A stretch of DNA of 64,000 nucleotides. Origin: an uncultured Hyphomonadaceae bacterium (GTDB taxonomy: Bacteria; Pseudomonadota; Alphaproteobacteria; Caulobacterales; Maricaulaceae). Of the stretch, positions 51,896 to 63,693 are shown piece after piece. The first letter of the stretch is position 1. Each line of letters begins with the position of its first letter. The notes below the pieces were generated by a model. That model made no database searches. It was not told where the DNA came from and was given only the letters and a program-made list of their open reading frames with translations. The translations under genes were made by a program, and so were the position numbers. The stretch lies in contig CAJXPX010000009.1 in NCBI GenBank assembly GCA_913058335.1, positions 1 to 64,000 on the forward strand, given 5' to 3'.

Positions 51896-51963
51896 TAAAC
51901 GTCTCCCGCCTTCTTAAGAAAGTTAAACCCTATCCGATAAAGATAGGGTCTTGATGAAGGCGT

Positions 51964-52905
51964 TTAAAGGTCGCCGAGCTTGCCTTCGTTTTTGGCCAGC
52001 AAGTAATAGAAAGTTACACGGTTTTTCATGCGTGTCGGCTTCATTGTTTCGCAAACGGCTTTGACTTTTTCCATTGCCGCGTCTTTGTCGTCAACGCCGA
52101 GCTTCTTCTTCATGAAGCCTTTGACAATTGTATCAAGCTCAGTTTCGTCGGAACAAGATACATATTTGCTGTCACGGTTTGATAAAGAAGCCCCAAGATA
52201 TTTTTCAATCTTGGTCACAATAGCGTTGTCTGCCTTGGCGTCATATTCTTGCGTTGGCTCTAAATAATCAGAAACGTCTTCGGATTTTTCAGCTTTCTTC
52301 GCAGGCGCTTTTTTAGCCGCGGCTTTTTTAGCCGGTTTTTTCTCTTCTTTCGCCGGAGCAGCAGAAGCTTTAGCAGCTTTTTTATCCGCTTTAGAGACTT
52401 TATTAGTCCTGTCAGCTTTTACGCCTTTTTCGCGGCGCTCCATCTTGTCTTCTACGACGGTGACAGTGCCTTTGGCGTCTTCGACTGCTTTCGTCGCGGC
52501 GGGTGTAGCCCCGGAAACGGTCAATTTGACAGCTTTTGACAGCTTGCCGTTACCGATCAGACGCACGCCGTCGAATGAGCGGCGAAGAACGCCGGCTTCC
52601 ACGAGTGCGGCAGCATCCACATCGGATTTACCGTCAATTTTACCGGACTCAATGGCGCGGTTAAGATTGGCAATAGACAATTCAGCGAAACGCTTACGAT
52701 TTGGCTTGTTAAAGCCACGTTTTGGCAGGCGCATGTGAATTGGCATCTGGCCACCTTCAAAGCCCTTAATCGCCACACCGGAGCGTGACTTTTGACCTTT
52801 GACACCACGGCCGCCTGTTTTGCCGGTACCAGAACCGATACCACGGCCAACCCGCTTACGCTCTTTAGTGGCGCCGGGATTATCTGAGAGTTCGTTCAAA
52901 CGCAT
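51964..52905 (-). CDS. rplO: 50S ribosomal protein L15 with Lys/Ala-rich linker and C-terminal DUF2853-like domain
   Basis: [41 protein letters not shown] is canonical L15 (about aa 1-151); aa 152-210 Lys/Ala linker; aa 211-313 additional globular-looking domain. Confidence 0.95.
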   Translation of the reverse strand: MRLNELSDNPGATKERKRVGRGIGSGTGKTGGRGVKGQKSRSGVAIKGFEGGQMPIHMRLPKRGFNKPNRKRFAELSIANLNRAIESGKIDGKSDVDAAALVEAGVLRRSFDGVRLIGNGKLSKAVKLTVSGATPAATKAVEDAKGTVTVVEDKMERREKGVKADRTNKVSKADKKAAKASAAPAKEEKKPAKKAAAKKAPAKKAEKSEDVSDYLEPTQEYDAKADNAIVTKIEKYLGASLSNRDSKYVSCSDETELDTIVKGFMKKKLGVDDKDAAMEKVKAVCETMKPTRMKNRVTFYYLLAKNEGKLGDL

Positions 52906-52948
52906 TTGTTTTCTCCAAGAGGTTTCATCTACCCATTTAGGCAGAAGA

Positions 52949-53137
52949 CTACTCTTCTACAATTTTCACCATGTGAGCGACTTTGGCAATCATGCCGCGA
53001 ACGCTAGGTGTATCTTCCAATGTACGGCTTTTGCCGATACGGCCGAGGCCGAGACCGACAAGGGTCGCACGCTGATCCGGCTTACGGCGTGTGGCCGAAC
53101 CGGTCTGACGGACAGTCAATGTTGTTTTCTTCGCCAT
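52949..53137 (-). CDS. rpmD: 50S ribosomal protein L30
   Basis: [44 protein letters not shown]. Confidence 0.96.
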   Translation of the reverse strand: MAKKTTLTVRQTGSATRRKPDQRATLVGLGLGRIGKSRTLEDTPSVRGMIAKVAHMVKIVEE

Positions 53138-53148
53138 GATCTTTGTCC

Positions 53149-53721
53149 TTAAGCTTCAAGCGCTTCAGGTGCAGAGGCACCGTCTTTGCGACGCTCGACA
53201 ATTTCGGCGACTTTTTTGCCGCGCTTATTGGCGATTGTCCGCGGGCTTTCCATCCGTTTCAGCGCATCAAAAGTCGCACGCACCATATTATATGGATTAG
53301 ACGTGCCAACAGATTTACCAACAACGTCCTGAACGCCAAGACATTCCAAGACAGCCCGCATGGGACCACCAGCAATCACACCGGTTCCGGGAGGGGCCGA
53401 GCGCATAACGATCTTGCCGGCGCCATGGCGACCACGAACGTCATGATGCAAAGTACGGCCTTCACGAAGAGGAACGCGGATCATAGTTTTTTTAGCCTCT
53501 TCGGACGCTTTGCGGATTGCTTCAGGAACCTCACGGGCTTTACCTTTACCAAATCCAACACGGCCTTTTTCATCGCCAACAATGACGAGAGCGGCGAATG
53601 ACATGTTACGGCCACCTTTTACGGTTTTAGCAACACGGTTAATGTGAACCAAGCGGTCGACGAATTCATTGTCCTGATCGTCATCGCGGCCACGGCGATT
53701 ATCGTTATTACGTGCCATCAT
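53149..53721 (-). CDS. rpsE: 30S ribosomal protein S5
   Basis: [38 protein letters not shown]. Confidence 0.98.
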   Translation of the reverse strand: MMARNNDNRRGRDDDQDNEFVDRLVHINRVAKTVKGGRNMSFAALVIVGDEKGRVGFGKGKAREVPEAIRKASEEAKKTMIRVPLREGRTLHHDVRGRHGAGKIVMRSAPPGTGVIAGGPMRAVLECLGVQDVVGKSVGTSNPYNMVRATFDALKRMESPRTIANKRGKKVAEIVERRKDGASAPEALEA

Positions 53722-53728
53722 CGACCCC

Positions 53729-54079
53729 TTAGAATTTCAGTCCGGCTTCGCGAGCCGCATCTGCCAGAGCTTTCACCCGGCCATGGTAAAGATATGCACC
53801 CCGGTCGAAAACAACTTCACCAACTTTGGCTTTTTCAGCCCGTTCAGCGATTAGCTTTCCGATGCGGCCTGCGGCCTCAACATTAGAGCCTTTTTTCGAC
53901 TTGTCTTCGAGTGTGGAAGCAGAGGCGAGAGTTGTGCCTGTCACATCGTCAATAATCTGAACAGAGATGTTCTTGTCAGACCGGAAAACAGACAGACGCG
54001 GACGCCCTTGAGCGTGTTTTTTGAGGCGGCGACGAACACGTTCGGCGCGGCGTATCATGGATTTGCGAGCAGATTTCAT
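53729..54079 (-). CDS. rplR: 50S ribosomal protein L18
   Basis: [31 protein letters not shown]. Confidence 0.97.
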   Translation of the reverse strand: MKSARKSMIRRAERVRRRLKKHAQGRPRLSVFRSDKNISVQIIDDVTGTTLASASTLEDKSKKGSNVEAAGRIGKLIAERAEKAKVGEVVFDRGAYLYHGRVKALADAAREAGLKF

Positions 54080-54081
54080 GG

Positions 54082-54615
54082 CTACTTCTTCTTACCTTCC
54101 TTGCTGCGTACAAATTCGCCCAGATAACGAACACCCTTGCCTTTGTAAGGCTCCGGGGTCCGGAATGAGCGGATCTTTGCGGCAACTTGACCGACTTGCT
54201 GCTTATCGATGCCAGACACAATAACCTGTGTCGGCTTCGGCGCTTCGATTTTGATACCTTCAGGCGGTGTAAAATCAACGTCATGAGAGAAACCGAGCTG
54301 CATAGACAAATCATTGCCTTTCATCGACGCTCTGTAACCCACGCCGCGAAGCTCAAGCTCTTTCGTGAAACCGTTCGTAACACCTTGAATCATATTTTCA
54401 ACCATAGTGCGGCTCATGCCCCACATGGCACTGGCGTTTTTCGCGCCTTCAATAGGTGTAAGTGTGAACTCACCGTCCTTCAAAGAGCCTTTAACAGCCT
54501 CTGGAAGTGTGAAACTCAACTCACCTTTTGGTCCTTTGACGGAAACGAGCTGACCGGTAGAGGTCAGCGTAACACCGTCAGTAACAGGAACTGGTCTTTT
54601 ACCAATACGTGACAT
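54082..54615 (-). CDS. rplF: 50S ribosomal protein L6
   Basis: [15 protein letters not shown]...[16 protein letters not shown]. Confidence 0.97.
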   Translation of the reverse strand: MSRIGKRPVPVTDGVTLTSTGQLVSVKGPKGELSFTLPEAVKGSLKDGEFTLTPIEGAKNASAMWGMSRTMVENMIQGVTNGFTKELELRGVGYRASMKGNDLSMQLGFSHDVDFTPPEGIKIEAPKPTQVIVSGIDKQQVGQVAAKIRSFRTPEPYKGKGVRYLGEFVRSKEGKKK

Positions 54616-54624
54616 CAAACTCTC

Positions 54625-55023
54625 CTATGACACCTGGCAAAGAACTTCGCCGCCGACATTGTTTTCACGTGCCGCCGCGTCGCTCATGACGCCTTTAGGG
54701 GTGGACAGGATGGCAATCCCAAGACCGTTACGGACTTGAGGAAGTGTTTTCACGGAAGAATAAACGCGACGTCCGGGCTTGGAGATACGTTTGATTTCCC
54801 GAATAACAGCTTCGCCTTCGAAATATTTTAATTCAACATTAAACGCCCGAAAACCGGCTTCATCTTTTGTTTCTTCGTAACCACGGATAAAACCTTCATC
54901 CGCAAGAACATCGAGAACACGACCCCGGAGGTTTGACGCAGGCGTCATGACCGAGGAACGATTCCGGAGAATAGCGTTACGGATACGTGTGAGCATATCC
55001 CCAAGAGGATCTGAAAATGACAT
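54625..55023 (-). CDS. rpsH: 30S ribosomal protein S8
   Basis: [16 protein letters not shown]...[30 protein letters not shown]. Confidence 0.97.
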   Translation of the reverse strand: MSFSDPLGDMLTRIRNAILRNRSSVMTPASNLRGRVLDVLADEGFIRGYEETKDEAGFRAFNVELKYFEGEAVIREIKRISKPGRRVYSSVKTLPQVRNGLGIAILSTPKGVMSDAAARENNVGGEVLCQVS

Positions 55024-55035
55024 GATGTCTCCTCC

Positions 55036-55341
55036 CTACCAGCTTGATTTCACGAGGCCAGGAATAAGGCCCATGGATCCCAATTCGCGCAAAGCGATAC
55101 GGGACATTTTCATTTTGCGATAATAACCACGCGGGCGACCGGTGACTTGGCAACGGTTACGAATACGGGTTTCAGCAGAATTACGGGGAAGAGCCGCAAG
55201 TTTCAGTTGCGCTTGAAAGCGCTCCTCAACTGGCAGATCCTTATCGCGAGCAATATCTTTCAGCAGAGCGCGCTTAGCGGCATATTTTGCCACTAGACGC
55301 TGACGCTTTAGATTACGCTCGACTGAGCTTACTTTAGCCAT
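55036..55341 (-). CDS. rpsN: 30S ribosomal protein S14
   Basis: [41 protein letters not shown]. Confidence 0.97.
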   Translation of the reverse strand: MAKVSSVERNLKRQRLVAKYAAKRALLKDIARDKDLPVEERFQAQLKLAALPRNSAETRIRNRCQVTGRPRGYYRKMKMSRIALRELGSMGLIPGLVKSSW

Positions 55342-55426
55342 TTACTTGTCTCCTGTTTGCAAGACCGTCAGCTTGATTGCCATCCGATCCGCTTAGCTTG
55401 TTGCGTTCGCTCTAATACCTGTCAGA

Positions 55427-55981
55427 TTAATTTCTGAACGGGAATGAGAACGCGGCCAACAATGCCTTGGCTTCTTCATCTGTTGGGGCACTGGTTTGCA
55501 CCACAATGTCCATACCGCGAACGGAATCGACTTTATCATAATCAATTTCAGGGAAAACGATGTGTTCTTTAAGGCCCATAGCGTAATTACCATGGCCGTC
55601 AAAGCTTTTACCGCTTAAACCCCGGAAGTCACGAACGCGAGGCAACGCAATGTTGACCAGACGATCAAGAAATTCATACATTTTATCACGGCGTAAAGTC
55701 ACCTTGGTGCCGATAACCATACCGTCTCGAAGCTTAAAGCTGGCGATAGATTTTTTTGCAATACAAGGCACAGGCTTTTGACCCGCAATTAACTCAAGCT
55801 CTTCCATAGCGGCCTGAACTTTTTTCTTGTCGCCGACACCTTCACCGATGCCCATGTTCAACACGATCTTTTCGATACGCGGAACCTGCATCTCGGACGT
55901 ATAGCCGAATTGTTCTTTCATCTTCGCACGGACTTCATCACGATAGACCGCCGCGAGGCGTGGTTCATACGGTTTAGCCAT
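55427..55981 (-). CDS. rplE: 50S ribosomal protein L5
   Basis: [22 protein letters not shown]...[26 protein letters not shown]. Confidence 0.97.
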   Translation of the reverse strand: MAKPYEPRLAAVYRDEVRAKMKEQFGYTSEMQVPRIEKIVLNMGIGEGVGDKKKVQAAMEELELIAGQKPVPCIAKKSIASFKLRDGMVIGTKVTLRRDKMYEFLDRLVNIALPRVRDFRGLSGKSFDGHGNYAMGLKEHIVFPEIDYDKVDSVRGMDIVVQTSAPTDEEAKALLAAFSFPFRN

Positions 55982-56294
55982 CTATGACTTCCCCTGATTT
56001 TTTGGCGACGCGAACTTTTTTGCCGTCTTTCAACGTTTTAAAGCCCACGCGCGTGGGTGTATTTTCTTTTGGATCAAGATGCGCCACGTTGGAAACGTGA
56101 ATAGGCGCTTCAAATTCCTTAATGCCGCCATCCGGATCCATTTGGCTTGGGCGCACATGACGCTTGACCATACGGACGCCTTTGACAACGACGCGCTCTT
56201 CTTTTGGTGACACTTTCAGGACTTCGCCCTTACGGCCTTTATCCTTACCGGAGATAATAACGACATAGTCGCCTTTTTTAATCTTCGCAGCCAT
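55974..56294 (-). CDS. rplX: 50S ribosomal protein L24
   Basis: [28 protein letters not shown] motif. Confidence 0.97.
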   Translation of the reverse strand: MAAKIKKGDYVVIISGKDKGRKGEVLKVSPKEERVVVKGVRMVKRHVRPSQMDPDGGIKEFEAPIHVSNVAHLDPKENTPTRVGFKTLKDGKKVRVAKKSGEVIDG

Positions 56295-56296
56295 GG

Positions 56297-56665
56297 TTAG
56301 AGTACCTCTGGAGCCAGAGAGACGATCTTCATGTGGTTTTTAGCACGGAGCTCACGAGGAACTGGGCCAAAAATCCGTGTGCCGATCGGCTCACCATTAT
56401 TATTGATGATAACGGCCGCATTGCCGTCAAAGCGGATAACTGATCCGTCGCGGCGCTGTATATCTTTCCGCACACGAACAACAATAGCTTTCCGCACATC
56501 GCCTTTTTTTACTTTGCCGCGCGGGATGGCTTCTTTGACTGAAACCACGATTGTATCCCCGACATGGGCATAACGACGCTTGGACCCGCCAAGCACTTTG
56601 ATGCACTGCACGCGGCGGGCGCCGGAATTATCGGCCACTTCTAGGTTTGTCTGCATTTGAATCAT
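56297..56665 (-). CDS. rplN: 50S ribosomal protein L14
   Basis: [37 protein letters not shown]. Confidence 0.98.
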   Translation of the reverse strand: MIQMQTNLEVADNSGARRVQCIKVLGGSKRRYAHVGDTIVVSVKEAIPRGKVKKGDVRKAIVVRVRKDIQRRDGSVIRFDGNAAVIINNNGEPIGTRIFGPVPRELRAKNHMKIVSLAPEVL

Positions 56666-56714
56666 GAGACGTCTCCTTGTTTATATGAGAAGGTTCAACG
56701 AAAGGCGAAATGCC

Positions 56715-56945
56715 TTACGCTGAGACTACTTCCCACCGCTTTAATTTTGACTTTGGCGCACATTCGCTAATACGAACAATATCGCCAACCTTATGGGCAC
56801 TCTTTTCGTCATGCGCATGATAGCGCTTTGAACGACGAATCGTCTTTTTTAACAAAGGATGCAGATAGGCGCGCTCAACTCTGACCACAACCGTCTTTTC
56901 ACCTTTATCTGACACGACTGTGCCCTGAAGTATGCGTTTTGGCAT
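56715..56945 (-). CDS. rpsQ: 30S ribosomal protein S17
   Basis: [42 protein letters not shown]. Confidence 0.97.
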   Translation of the reverse strand: MPKRILQGTVVSDKGEKTVVVRVERAYLHPLLKKTIRRSKRYHAHDEKSAHKVGDIVRISECAPKSKLKRWEVVSA

Positions 56946-56956
56946 CTCGACCTACC

Positions 56957-57160
56957 TTAAGCCTTCTTAGCGGGTTTATTTTCCGCCATGATTGTTTTGA
57001 CACGCGCAATATCGCGACGCACCTGGCGTACGCGGGCGGTCTTTTCTAACTGGCCGGTCGCATCCTGAAAACGCAGATTGAACTGCTCTTTCTTCAGCTT
57101 CAGCAACTCGTCATTGAGTTGATCGGCACTCATGGCTCTGACGTCAGTAGCTTTCATCAT
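56957..57160 (-). CDS. rpmC: 50S ribosomal protein L29
   Basis: [44 protein letters not shown]. Confidence 0.96.
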   Translation of the reverse strand: MMKATDVRAMSADQLNDELLKLKKEQFNLRFQDATGQLEKTARVRQVRRDIARVKTIMAENKPAKKA

Positions 57161-57166
57161 CGCCTC

Positions 57167-57583
57167 CTATTGCTCGCCTGGGCGTGTGACGATTTTCGTC
57201 TTCACAGGCAATTTGGCAGCTCCAAGACGAAGCGCTTCACGCGCAACATCATCCGGCACACCATCAATTTCAAACATGATCCGACCTGGACGCACTTTCG
57301 CAGCCCAGAATTCCACGGAACCTTTACCCTTACCCATCCGAACTTCGGTTGGTTTTTTCGTAACAGGTACATCCGGGAAGATGCGGATCCATACACGACC
57401 GGCCCGTTTCATGTGACGGGTAATCGCCCGGCGAGTCGCCTCGATCTGACGCGCGGTTACGCGCTCTGGTTCCATGGCTTTCAGTCCGTAAGACCCGAAA
57501 TTCAAAGCCGAACCACCTTTGGCAAGACCTTTAATCCGGCCCTTATGGGCTTTCCGGAATTTTGTACGTTTTGGCTGTAACAT
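57167..57583 (-). CDS. rplP: 50S ribosomal protein L16
   Basis: [19 protein letters not shown]...[25 protein letters not shown]. Confidence 0.98.
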   Translation of the reverse strand: MLQPKRTKFRKAHKGRIKGLAKGGSALNFGSYGLKAMEPERVTARQIEATRRAITRHMKRAGRVWIRIFPDVPVTKKPTEVRMGKGKGSVEFWAAKVRPGRIMFEIDGVPDDVAREALRLGAAKLPVKTKIVTRPGEQ

Positions 57584-57600
57584 TGTGTTTCGCCTCTATC

Positions 57601-58338
57601 TTAATTGGCGCGTGCCGGACGACGTCCGCCACGATCACCACGATCATTACCGCCGCGTGAGCGTGTATCGCCCTGCTGCGTCATGCGCTTTTCATGTGCA
57701 TATGGGTCATGCTCCATGATCTCGCCTTTGTTGATCCAAACTTTAATACCGATAATACCCATAGCCGTCATCGCACGCGCAACACCGTAATCGATGTCAG
57801 CCCGCATTGTATGAAGCGGAACGGAACCTTCTTGGTACTGTTCAACCCGGGCAATCTCGGCTCCGCCAAGACGACCGCCTACTTTAATCTTACAGCCTTC
57901 AGCGCCCATGCGCATTGCAGACTGCATAGACCGTTTCATGGCGCGGCGGAATGAAACGCGGCGCTCAAGCTGTTGGGCGATCCCGTCAGCTACGAGGTTT
58001 GCGTCGACCTCCGGCTTGCGGACTTCAACCAAGTTGATGAAGACTTCGCCGTCGACCATTGAGGCAACTTTCTTACGAAGCACTTCAATGTCGGCGCCTT
58101 TTTTACCAATCACAACACCCGGACGCGCCGTGTAAATTGTGATGCGGCAAGTTTTGTGCGGACGCTCAATAACAACGCGGGAGACAGAAGCGTTTTTCAG
58201 CTCTGATGCCAAGAAAGCACGAATAGAGAGATCTTGATGTAAAAGATCACCATATTCAGCGGTGTTCGCGTACCAACGTGATGACCAAGTCCGGTTAATA
58301 CCAAGACGAAGGCCAATTGGATTAATCTTCTGACCCAT
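57601..58338 (-). CDS. rpsC: 30S ribosomal protein S3
   Basis: [26 protein letters not shown] motif [17 protein letters not shown]. Confidence 0.98.
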   Translation of the reverse strand: MGQKINPIGLRLGINRTWSSRWYANTAEYGDLLHQDLSIRAFLASELKNASVSRVVIERPHKTCRITIYTARPGVVIGKKGADIEVLRKKVASMVDGEVFINLVEVRKPEVDANLVADGIAQQLERRVSFRRAMKRSMQSAMRMGAEGCKIKVGGRLGGAEIARVEQYQEGSVPLHTMRADIDYGVARAMTAMGIIGIKVWINKGEIMEHDPYAHEKRMTQQGDTRSRGGNDRGDRGGRRPARAN

Positions 58339-58802
58339 TACGCAGCCTTCTCTTTTTTCTTCTCGGCCTTTTTCGGCGCGTCTTTCTTCTCAGCTTTCTT
58401 TGCAGACTTCTCTGGAGCTGGAGCGACGTCTTCGTCTTGCTCGCGCACAACGATTGTCAACTCGGAAAACGGCTTCAAGATACGAGCGCCGCGACCGCGA
58501 GCCCGAGCCCGGAAACGCTTCATAACAAAGTTTTTCCCGACATAAGCTTCAGACACGATCAAGGAGTCGATATCAAGACCGTGATTGTTTTCAGCATTGG
58601 CAATGGCGCTTTCGAGAACCTTTTTCACTTCACCGGAAATCCGCTTATGCGAAAATTCCAGATCGGCGAGCGCTTTCTCGACCTTTTTACCGCGAATAAG
58701 CTGAGCCACTAGATTCAGCTTAATTGGGCTGATCCGGATCATGCGCAGCTTGGCGCGTGCCTCTTTGTCGCCAACGCGACGTGGATTTTTTTCTTTTGCC
58801 AT
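58338..58802 (-). CDS. rplV: 50S ribosomal protein L22 with Lys/Ala/Glu-rich C-terminal tail
   Basis: [29 protein letters not shown]...; tail [27 protein letters not shown]. Confidence 0.96.
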   Translation of the reverse strand: MAKEKNPRRVGDKEARAKLRMIRISPIKLNLVAQLIRGKKVEKALADLEFSHKRISGEVKKVLESAIANAENNHGLDIDSLIVSEAYVGKNFVMKRFRARARGRGARILKPFSELTIVVREQDEDVAPAPEKSAKKAEKKDAPKKAEKKKEKAA

Positions 58803-58808
58803 GGCTAT

Positions 58809-59087
58809 CTACTTCCGTTTGGCTTTTTTGTCGGCCGCATGACCGTAATAAGTGCGTGTCGGCGCAAATTCGCCGAGTTTGTGGCCCACCATGTCCTCGT
58901 CAACAAGAACAGGAATAAACTTTTGGCCGTTGTGAACCTGAAAGGTCAAACCCACAAAGTTCGGCATAATCGTAGACCGACGCGACCAAGTTTTGATCGG
59001 CTTGTGACGACCCTCAGCACGAGTGGCTTCGGCTTTTTTGAGCAGATACCCGTCAACAAACGGGCCTTTCCAGACTGAACGTGGCAT
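58809..59087 (-). CDS. rpsS: 30S ribosomal protein S19
   Basis: [20 protein letters not shown]...[22 protein letters not shown]. Confidence 0.98.
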   Translation of the reverse strand: MPRSVWKGPFVDGYLLKKAEATRAEGRHKPIKTWSRRSTIMPNFVGLTFQVHNGQKFIPVLVDEDMVGHKLGEFAPTRTYYGHAADKKAKRK

Positions 59088-59099
59088 ACTCCGCGCTCC

Positions 59100-59936
59100 C
59101 TAACGTTTTTTCTTCGCGTGGCGCGAACGAATGATGAATTTGTCAGTCGCTTTATTAGAGCGTGTGCGGGCACCTTTAGTTGGCTTACCCCAAGGTGTCA
59201 CTGGGTGACGACCACCAGAGGTCCGGCCTTCACCACCACCATGCGGGTGATCTACAGGGTTCATGGCAACGCCGCGAACCGAAGGGCGCTTACCAAGCCA
59301 ACGCTTACGGCCGGCTTTACCAAGATTTATGTTCATGTGATCCGGATTAGAAACCGCGCCAACAGTTGCCATGCAAGACTGATGAACCATACGCATTTCA
59401 CCGGATTTCAAACGAACCTGAGCATAACCTTCGGAGCGACCTACGAGCTGAGCATAAGCTCCGGCTGAACGAGCCATTTGACCGCCTTTGCCAGGCTTCA
59501 ATTCCACATTGTGAATAATTGTGCCGATAGGCATAGCGCGCAGAGGCATTGCATTGCCAGGTTTTACGTCACCTTTAGCGGAGGATAAAACTTTATCGCC
59601 CTCTGACAAACGCTGCGGCGCCAGGATGTAAGCTTTTTCACCGTCTTTATATTCGATCAAAGCAATAAAAGCTGTCCGGTTTGGATCATACTCCATACGA
59701 AGGACAGTCGCCTCCATATCCATCTTGTTCCGTTTAAAATCGATAACACGATAGAGACGTTTATGACCACCGCCTTGACGACGGGATGTGATACGACCGG
59801 TATTGTTACGACCACCTGTTTTTGTCAGACCTTCGGTCAGTGACTTTTCAGGGCGACCTTTATGCAATTCGTCGCGATCAACCTGTACAAGGTGACGGCG
59901 CGAAGGGCTGGTCGGATTAAATGTCTTTAAAGCCAT
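59100..59936 (-). CDS. rplB: 50S ribosomal protein L2
   Basis: [49 protein letters not shown]. Confidence 0.98.
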   Translation of the reverse strand: MALKTFNPTSPSRRHLVQVDRDELHKGRPEKSLTEGLTKTGGRNNTGRITSRRQGGGHKRLYRVIDFKRNKMDMEATVLRMEYDPNRTAFIALIEYKDGEKAYILAPQRLSEGDKVLSSAKGDVKPGNAMPLRAMPIGTIIHNVELKPGKGGQMARSAGAYAQLVGRSEGYAQVRLKSGEMRMVHQSCMATVGAVSNPDHMNINLGKAGRKRWLGKRPSVRGVAMNPVDHPHGGGEGRTSGGRHPVTPWGKPTKGARTRSNKATDKFIIRSRHAKKKR

Positions 59937-59945
59937 TTTCTTTTC

Positions 59946-60242
59946 CTACAGTCCGGTTGCGATGTCGATGCTGTCGCCGTCTTTCAACGTCACAACAGCT
60001 TTCTTGACATCATTGCGTCGACCAGGACGACCCCGGAAGCGCTTGGTTTTACCTTTGACGCGAAGCGTGTTTACAGCCGTAACAGAAACCTTGAACAATT
60101 GCTCAATAGCCTCTTTGATTTCCGGCTTGGATGCGCTCAACGGCACTTCGAAAACAACTTGGTTGTTCTCGGAAATGATTGTCGTCTTTTCCGTGATGAT
60201 CGGAGAGACCACCGTATCATAATGGCGGGCAGCTACACTCAT
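59946..60242 (-). CDS. rplW: 50S ribosomal protein L23
   Basis: [44 protein letters not shown]. Confidence 0.97.
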   Translation of the reverse strand: MSVAARHYDTVVSPIITEKTTIISENNQVVFEVPLSASKPEIKEAIEQLFKVSVTAVNTLRVKGKTKRFRGRPGRRNDVKKAVVTLKDGDSIDIATGL

Positions 60243-60859
60243 TTTAGACGAGCCTCCAAATCTGCGACAGCCTGTTTTGTCAAGATAAGTTTGTGACGTT
60301 TCAGAATGTCATATACGTTTGCACCTTGGCTTGGCAGAACATCCAAATTCGGGATGTTTTTCGCCGCCTTGGCAAAATTTTCTTCAACAGCGTTCCCGCT
60401 AACGATTAAGCCGTTTGTTATACCCAACCCAGCCAATTGCTTGCGGAGCTCAGCCGTCTTAGCGGATTTCAAAACAGCATCATCAATGATGATAAGCTCT
60501 TTCGCACCGGCTTTTGCAGACAAAGCATGACGTAAAGCTAAAGCCCGTAATTTCTTAGGCAAGCCGTGGGCATGAGAGCGAACACGTGGTCCGTGCGCTT
60601 TAGCACCACCGCGAAACTGAGAAACAGATCCGTTACCGTGACGCGCTGTACCGCCGCCTTTTTGCTTCCCAATACGCTTTTTTCGTTTGGAAACGTCGCC
60701 GCGCTCTTGAACTTCGTGAGTTCCAGCCTGACGGCGCGCTAATTGATAACGCACCATACGGTGTAAAATGTCTTTTCGGGGCTCATTGGCAAAAATGGCG
60801 TCGTCGAGATCGACGGAACCGGAAGCCTTACCCGCAAGTGTTTGGACGTCGAGTTTCAT
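60239..60859 (-). CDS. rplD: 50S ribosomal protein L4
   Basis: [23 protein letters not shown]...; start at 60859, ORF-track extension into rplC is spurious. Confidence 0.97.
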   Translation of the reverse strand: MKLDVQTLAGKASGSVDLDDAIFANEPRKDILHRMVRYQLARRQAGTHEVQERGDVSKRKKRIGKQKGGGTARHGNGSVSQFRGGAKAHGPRVRSHAHGLPKKLRALALRHALSAKAGAKELIIIDDAVLKSAKTAELRKQLAGLGITNGLIVSGNAVEENFAKAAKNIPNLDVLPSQGANVYDILKRHKLILTKQAVADLEARLK

Positions 60860-60860
60860 T

Positions 60861-61676
60861 TTAGCCTTCTCCGCCATCTTCATCTGTTGTGGCTGCCATA
60901 GCTGCCGCTTGCTCTTCTGCAACGCGCTTGGCTTCGGCTTCCGCTTCGGCGAGCGCCGCAGCTTCAGCCTCATCCGCTGCTTTCAGAGCCTCTTTACGAT
61001 CTGTCATTGTCGCGGCTGGGAAGATAAGACCTTCTGGCTGCGGCTTTTTCACAGCATCGCGAACCTCAAGCCAAGTCCCTTTTGCACCCGGCGTTGCGCC
61101 CTTAATAAGGAGCAAACCATCCTCGATTTCGATACGCGCTATTTCCAAGTTCTGGTTTGTCCGGCGAACGGCGCCCATGTGACCCGCCATTTTCTTGCCT
61201 TTGAAAACCTTACCCGGATCTTGACATTGACCGGTAGAGCCGTGCGACCGGTGAGAGATAGATACACCATGTGTTGCGCGGAGACCGCCAAAGTTATGGC
61301 GCTTCATCGCACCCGCGAACCCTTTACCGACCGTAATGCCGGAGACGTCAACAAGCTGACCAGGCAAGAAATGCCCAGCAATCAATTCTTCGCCAACTGC
61401 CACAAGGTTTTCTTCGTCTACACGAAACTCAACGAGCTTTTTCTTCGGCGTAACTGACGCTTTGGCAAAACGCTCGCGCTCAGCCTTAGAGACGCGCTTT
61501 GGTTTGGCTTCACCAGACCCCAGTTGAACTGCTGTATAGCCGTCCCGCTCTTGTGTTTTTTGAGCCACGACCTGACAGCCCTCTAATGCGAGAACCGTGA
61601 CAGGCACATGATTTCCCAATTCGTCATAGACGCGGGTCATGCCCAGTTTTTTTGCTAATAGACCTGTACGTAACAT
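60861..61676 (-). CDS. rplC: 50S ribosomal protein L3 with Ala/Glu-rich C-terminal tail
   Basis: [32 protein letters not shown]; tail [37 protein letters not shown]. Confidence 0.97.
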   Translation of the reverse strand: MLRTGLLAKKLGMTRVYDELGNHVPVTVLALEGCQVVAQKTQERDGYTAVQLGSGEAKPKRVSKAERERFAKASVTPKKKLVEFRVDEENLVAVGEELIAGHFLPGQLVDVSGITVGKGFAGAMKRHNFGGLRATHGVSISHRSHGSTGQCQDPGKVFKGKKMAGHMGAVRRTNQNLEIARIEIEDGLLLIKGATPGAKGTWLEVRDAVKKPQPEGLIFPAATMTDRKEALKAADEAEAAALAEAEAEAKRVAEEQAAAMAATTDEDGGEG

Positions 61677-61678
61677 GT

Positions 61679-61993
61679 CTATGCTCCCAATTTGATTTCG
61701 ACGTCAACGCCGGCAGCGAGGTCGAGCTTCATAAGCGCGTCCACGGTTTGCGGTGTTGGGTCCACGATATCGAGCATACGCTTATGCGTACGGATCTCGA
61801 ATTGCTCGCGAGATTTCTTATTAACATGTGGTGAGCGGTTTACAGTAAAACGCTCAATCCGAGTTGGCAGCGGAATGGGCCCGCGCACGGTTGCACCAGT
61901 GCGCTTAGCCGTAGAGACGATCTCCTTGGTAGAAGTATCGAGAATACGGTGGTCGAAGGCTTTCAACCGGATGCGAATATTTTGACGATCCAT
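61679..61993 (-). CDS. rpsJ: 30S ribosomal protein S10
   Basis: [48 protein letters not shown]. Confidence 0.98.
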   Translation of the reverse strand: MDRQNIRIRLKAFDHRILDTSTKEIVSTAKRTGATVRGPIPLPTRIERFTVNRSPHVNKKSREQFEIRTHKRMLDIVDPTPQTVDALMKLDLAAGVDVEIKLGA

Positions 61994-62074
61994 AACAGGG
62001 CCTAATCTTTACGCTTCAAACAACGACCCGACGCCGCCTATGTGGCGCCGGACAAATGAGTTACTTAAACTGAC

Positions 62075-63250
62075 TTAGTCAGTAATTTTTGACACAACAC
62101 CGGCGCCGACCGTACGTCCACCTTCACGGATAGCGAAGCGAAGCTTCTCTTCCATGGCGATTGGCACGATAAGCTCGACATCAATGTTCACATTGTCGCC
62201 CGGCATAACCATTTCTGTACCAGACTTCAAAGTCACAACACCCGTCACATCCGTTGTCCGGAAGTAAAATTGCGGGCGGTAATTATCAAAGAACGGCGTA
62301 TGACGGCCACCCTCTTCCTTGGTCAGGATATAAGCTTCCGCTTCGAACTTCTTATGCGGCGTAACAGAACCCGGCTTACAAAGAACCTGGCCACGCTCAA
62401 CACCCTCGCGGTCAACACCCCGAAGAAGCGCGCCGATATTGTCGCCGGCCTCGCCTCGGTCAAGAAGCTTACGGAACATTTCAACACCGGTACAAGTCGT
62501 TTTCTTTGTATCTTTAATACCAACGATTTCAATCTCGTCGCCAACATTGACCGCACCGCGCTCAACACGGCCCGTGACAACAGTCCCCCGGCCAGAGATA
62601 GAGAACACGTCCTCAATAGGCATCAAGAAAGGCTGATCAATCGCGCGCTCAGGCTGCGGAATGTAGGAATCAACCGCTTCCATCAACTTCTTGATAGACT
62701 CTTCACCGATCTCAGGAGATTCGCCGTTCATCGCGGCCAGAGCAGAGCCTGCAATCACAGGAATGTCATCGCCCGGGAAGTCATAAGAGCTGAGAAGCTC
62801 ACGGATTTCCATTTCAACAAGCTCAAGAAGCTCTTCGTCGTCAACCTGGTCAACTTTGTTCATGTAAACAACCAGAGCCGGAACACCGACCTGACGCGCA
62901 AGCAGGATGTGCTCACGTGTTTGCGGCATCGGGCCGTCTGCTGCGTTCACAACCAAAATGCCGCCATCCATTTGAGCCGCACCCGTGATCATGTTCTTAA
63001 CATAGTCAGCATGGCCCGGGCAGTCGACGTGGGCATAGTGACGGTTTTCTGTCTCATACTCAACGTGAGCTGTAGAAATGGTGATACCACGCGCTTTTTC
63101 TTCAGGCGCGCCGTCAATCTGATCATACGCACGGAAGTCACCGAAATACTTCGTGATCGCCGCCGTTAGCGTCGTCTTGCCGTGGTCAACGTGACCAATC
63201 GTGCCAATATTGGCATGCGGCTTATTACGCTCGAATTTCTCTTTTGCCAT
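62075..63250 (-). CDS. tuf: Translation elongation factor Tu
   Basis: [33 protein letters not shown]; start at 63250. Confidence 0.98.
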   Translation of the reverse strand: MAKEKFERNKPHANIGTIGHVDHGKTTLTAAITKYFGDFRAYDQIDGAPEEKARGITISTAHVEYETENRHYAHVDCPGHADYVKNMITGAAQMDGGILVVNAADGPMPQTREHILLARQVGVPALVVYMNKVDQVDDEELLELVEMEIRELLSSYDFPGDDIPVIAGSALAAMNGESPEIGEESIKKLMEAVDSYIPQPERAIDQPFLMPIEDVFSISGRGTVVTGRVERGAVNVGDEIEIVGIKDTKKTTCTGVEMFRKLLDRGEAGDNIGALLRGVDREGVERGQVLCKPGSVTPHKKFEAEAYILTKEEGGRHTPFFDNYRPQFYFRTTDVTGVVTLKSGTEMVMPGDNVNIDVELIVPIAMEEKLRFAIREGGRTVGAGVVSKITD

Positions 63251-63363
63251 GTTTACTCTCACATGTTGTGGGACCAGATGATTACCTGAACCCGGTTTGA
63301 ATGCCTGCCCCCTAAGTGGGGCCACGTTACCCCGTTTCAAGGGCCCCTGCTCTAGGGATTATT

Positions 63364-63437
63364 TGGAGCGGGCGGCGGGAATCGAACCCGCGTCATCAGC
63401 TTGGAAGGCTGAGGTCTTACCACTACACAACGCCCGC
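63364..63437 (-). tRNA. tRNA-Gly (anticodon TCC)
   Basis: GCGGGCGTTGTGTAGTGGTAAGACCTCAGCCTTCCAAGCTGATGACGCGGGTTCGATTCCCGCCGCCCGCTCCA. Confidence 0.95.
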
Positions 63438-63466
63438 GGTAAAATATTTTACCTTCTTGCTGAAGG

Positions 63467-63551
63467 TGGTGGAGAGGGTTGGATTCGAACCAACGTACAC
63501 ATAGTGATCAGATTTACAGTCTGACGCCTTTAACCACTCGGCCACCTCTCC
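63467..63551 (-). tRNA. tRNA-Tyr (anticodon GTA)
   Basis: GGAGAGGTGGCCGAGTGGTTAAAGGCGTCAGACTGTAAATCTGATCACTATGTGTACGTTGGTTCGAATCCAACCCTCTCCACCA. Confidence 0.96.
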
Positions 63552-63693
63552 TACCGAAGATTTTGTTCTGGCCGTAGAACAAAATCGAAGTTTCGTTGCC
63601 TCCAACAAAAAAATACTCTGTCAGTTGGGCGGTAAGCATGTTAGCCGCTTCGTGCACAGAGACCTGTTTAATATCAGCGGACGTATAAAGACC

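Noticed and set aside
62270-63169. 299-aa plus-strand ORF opposite tuf
   Set aside because: Fully antisense to the very highly conserved tuf gene; open frame is a codon-usage by-product.
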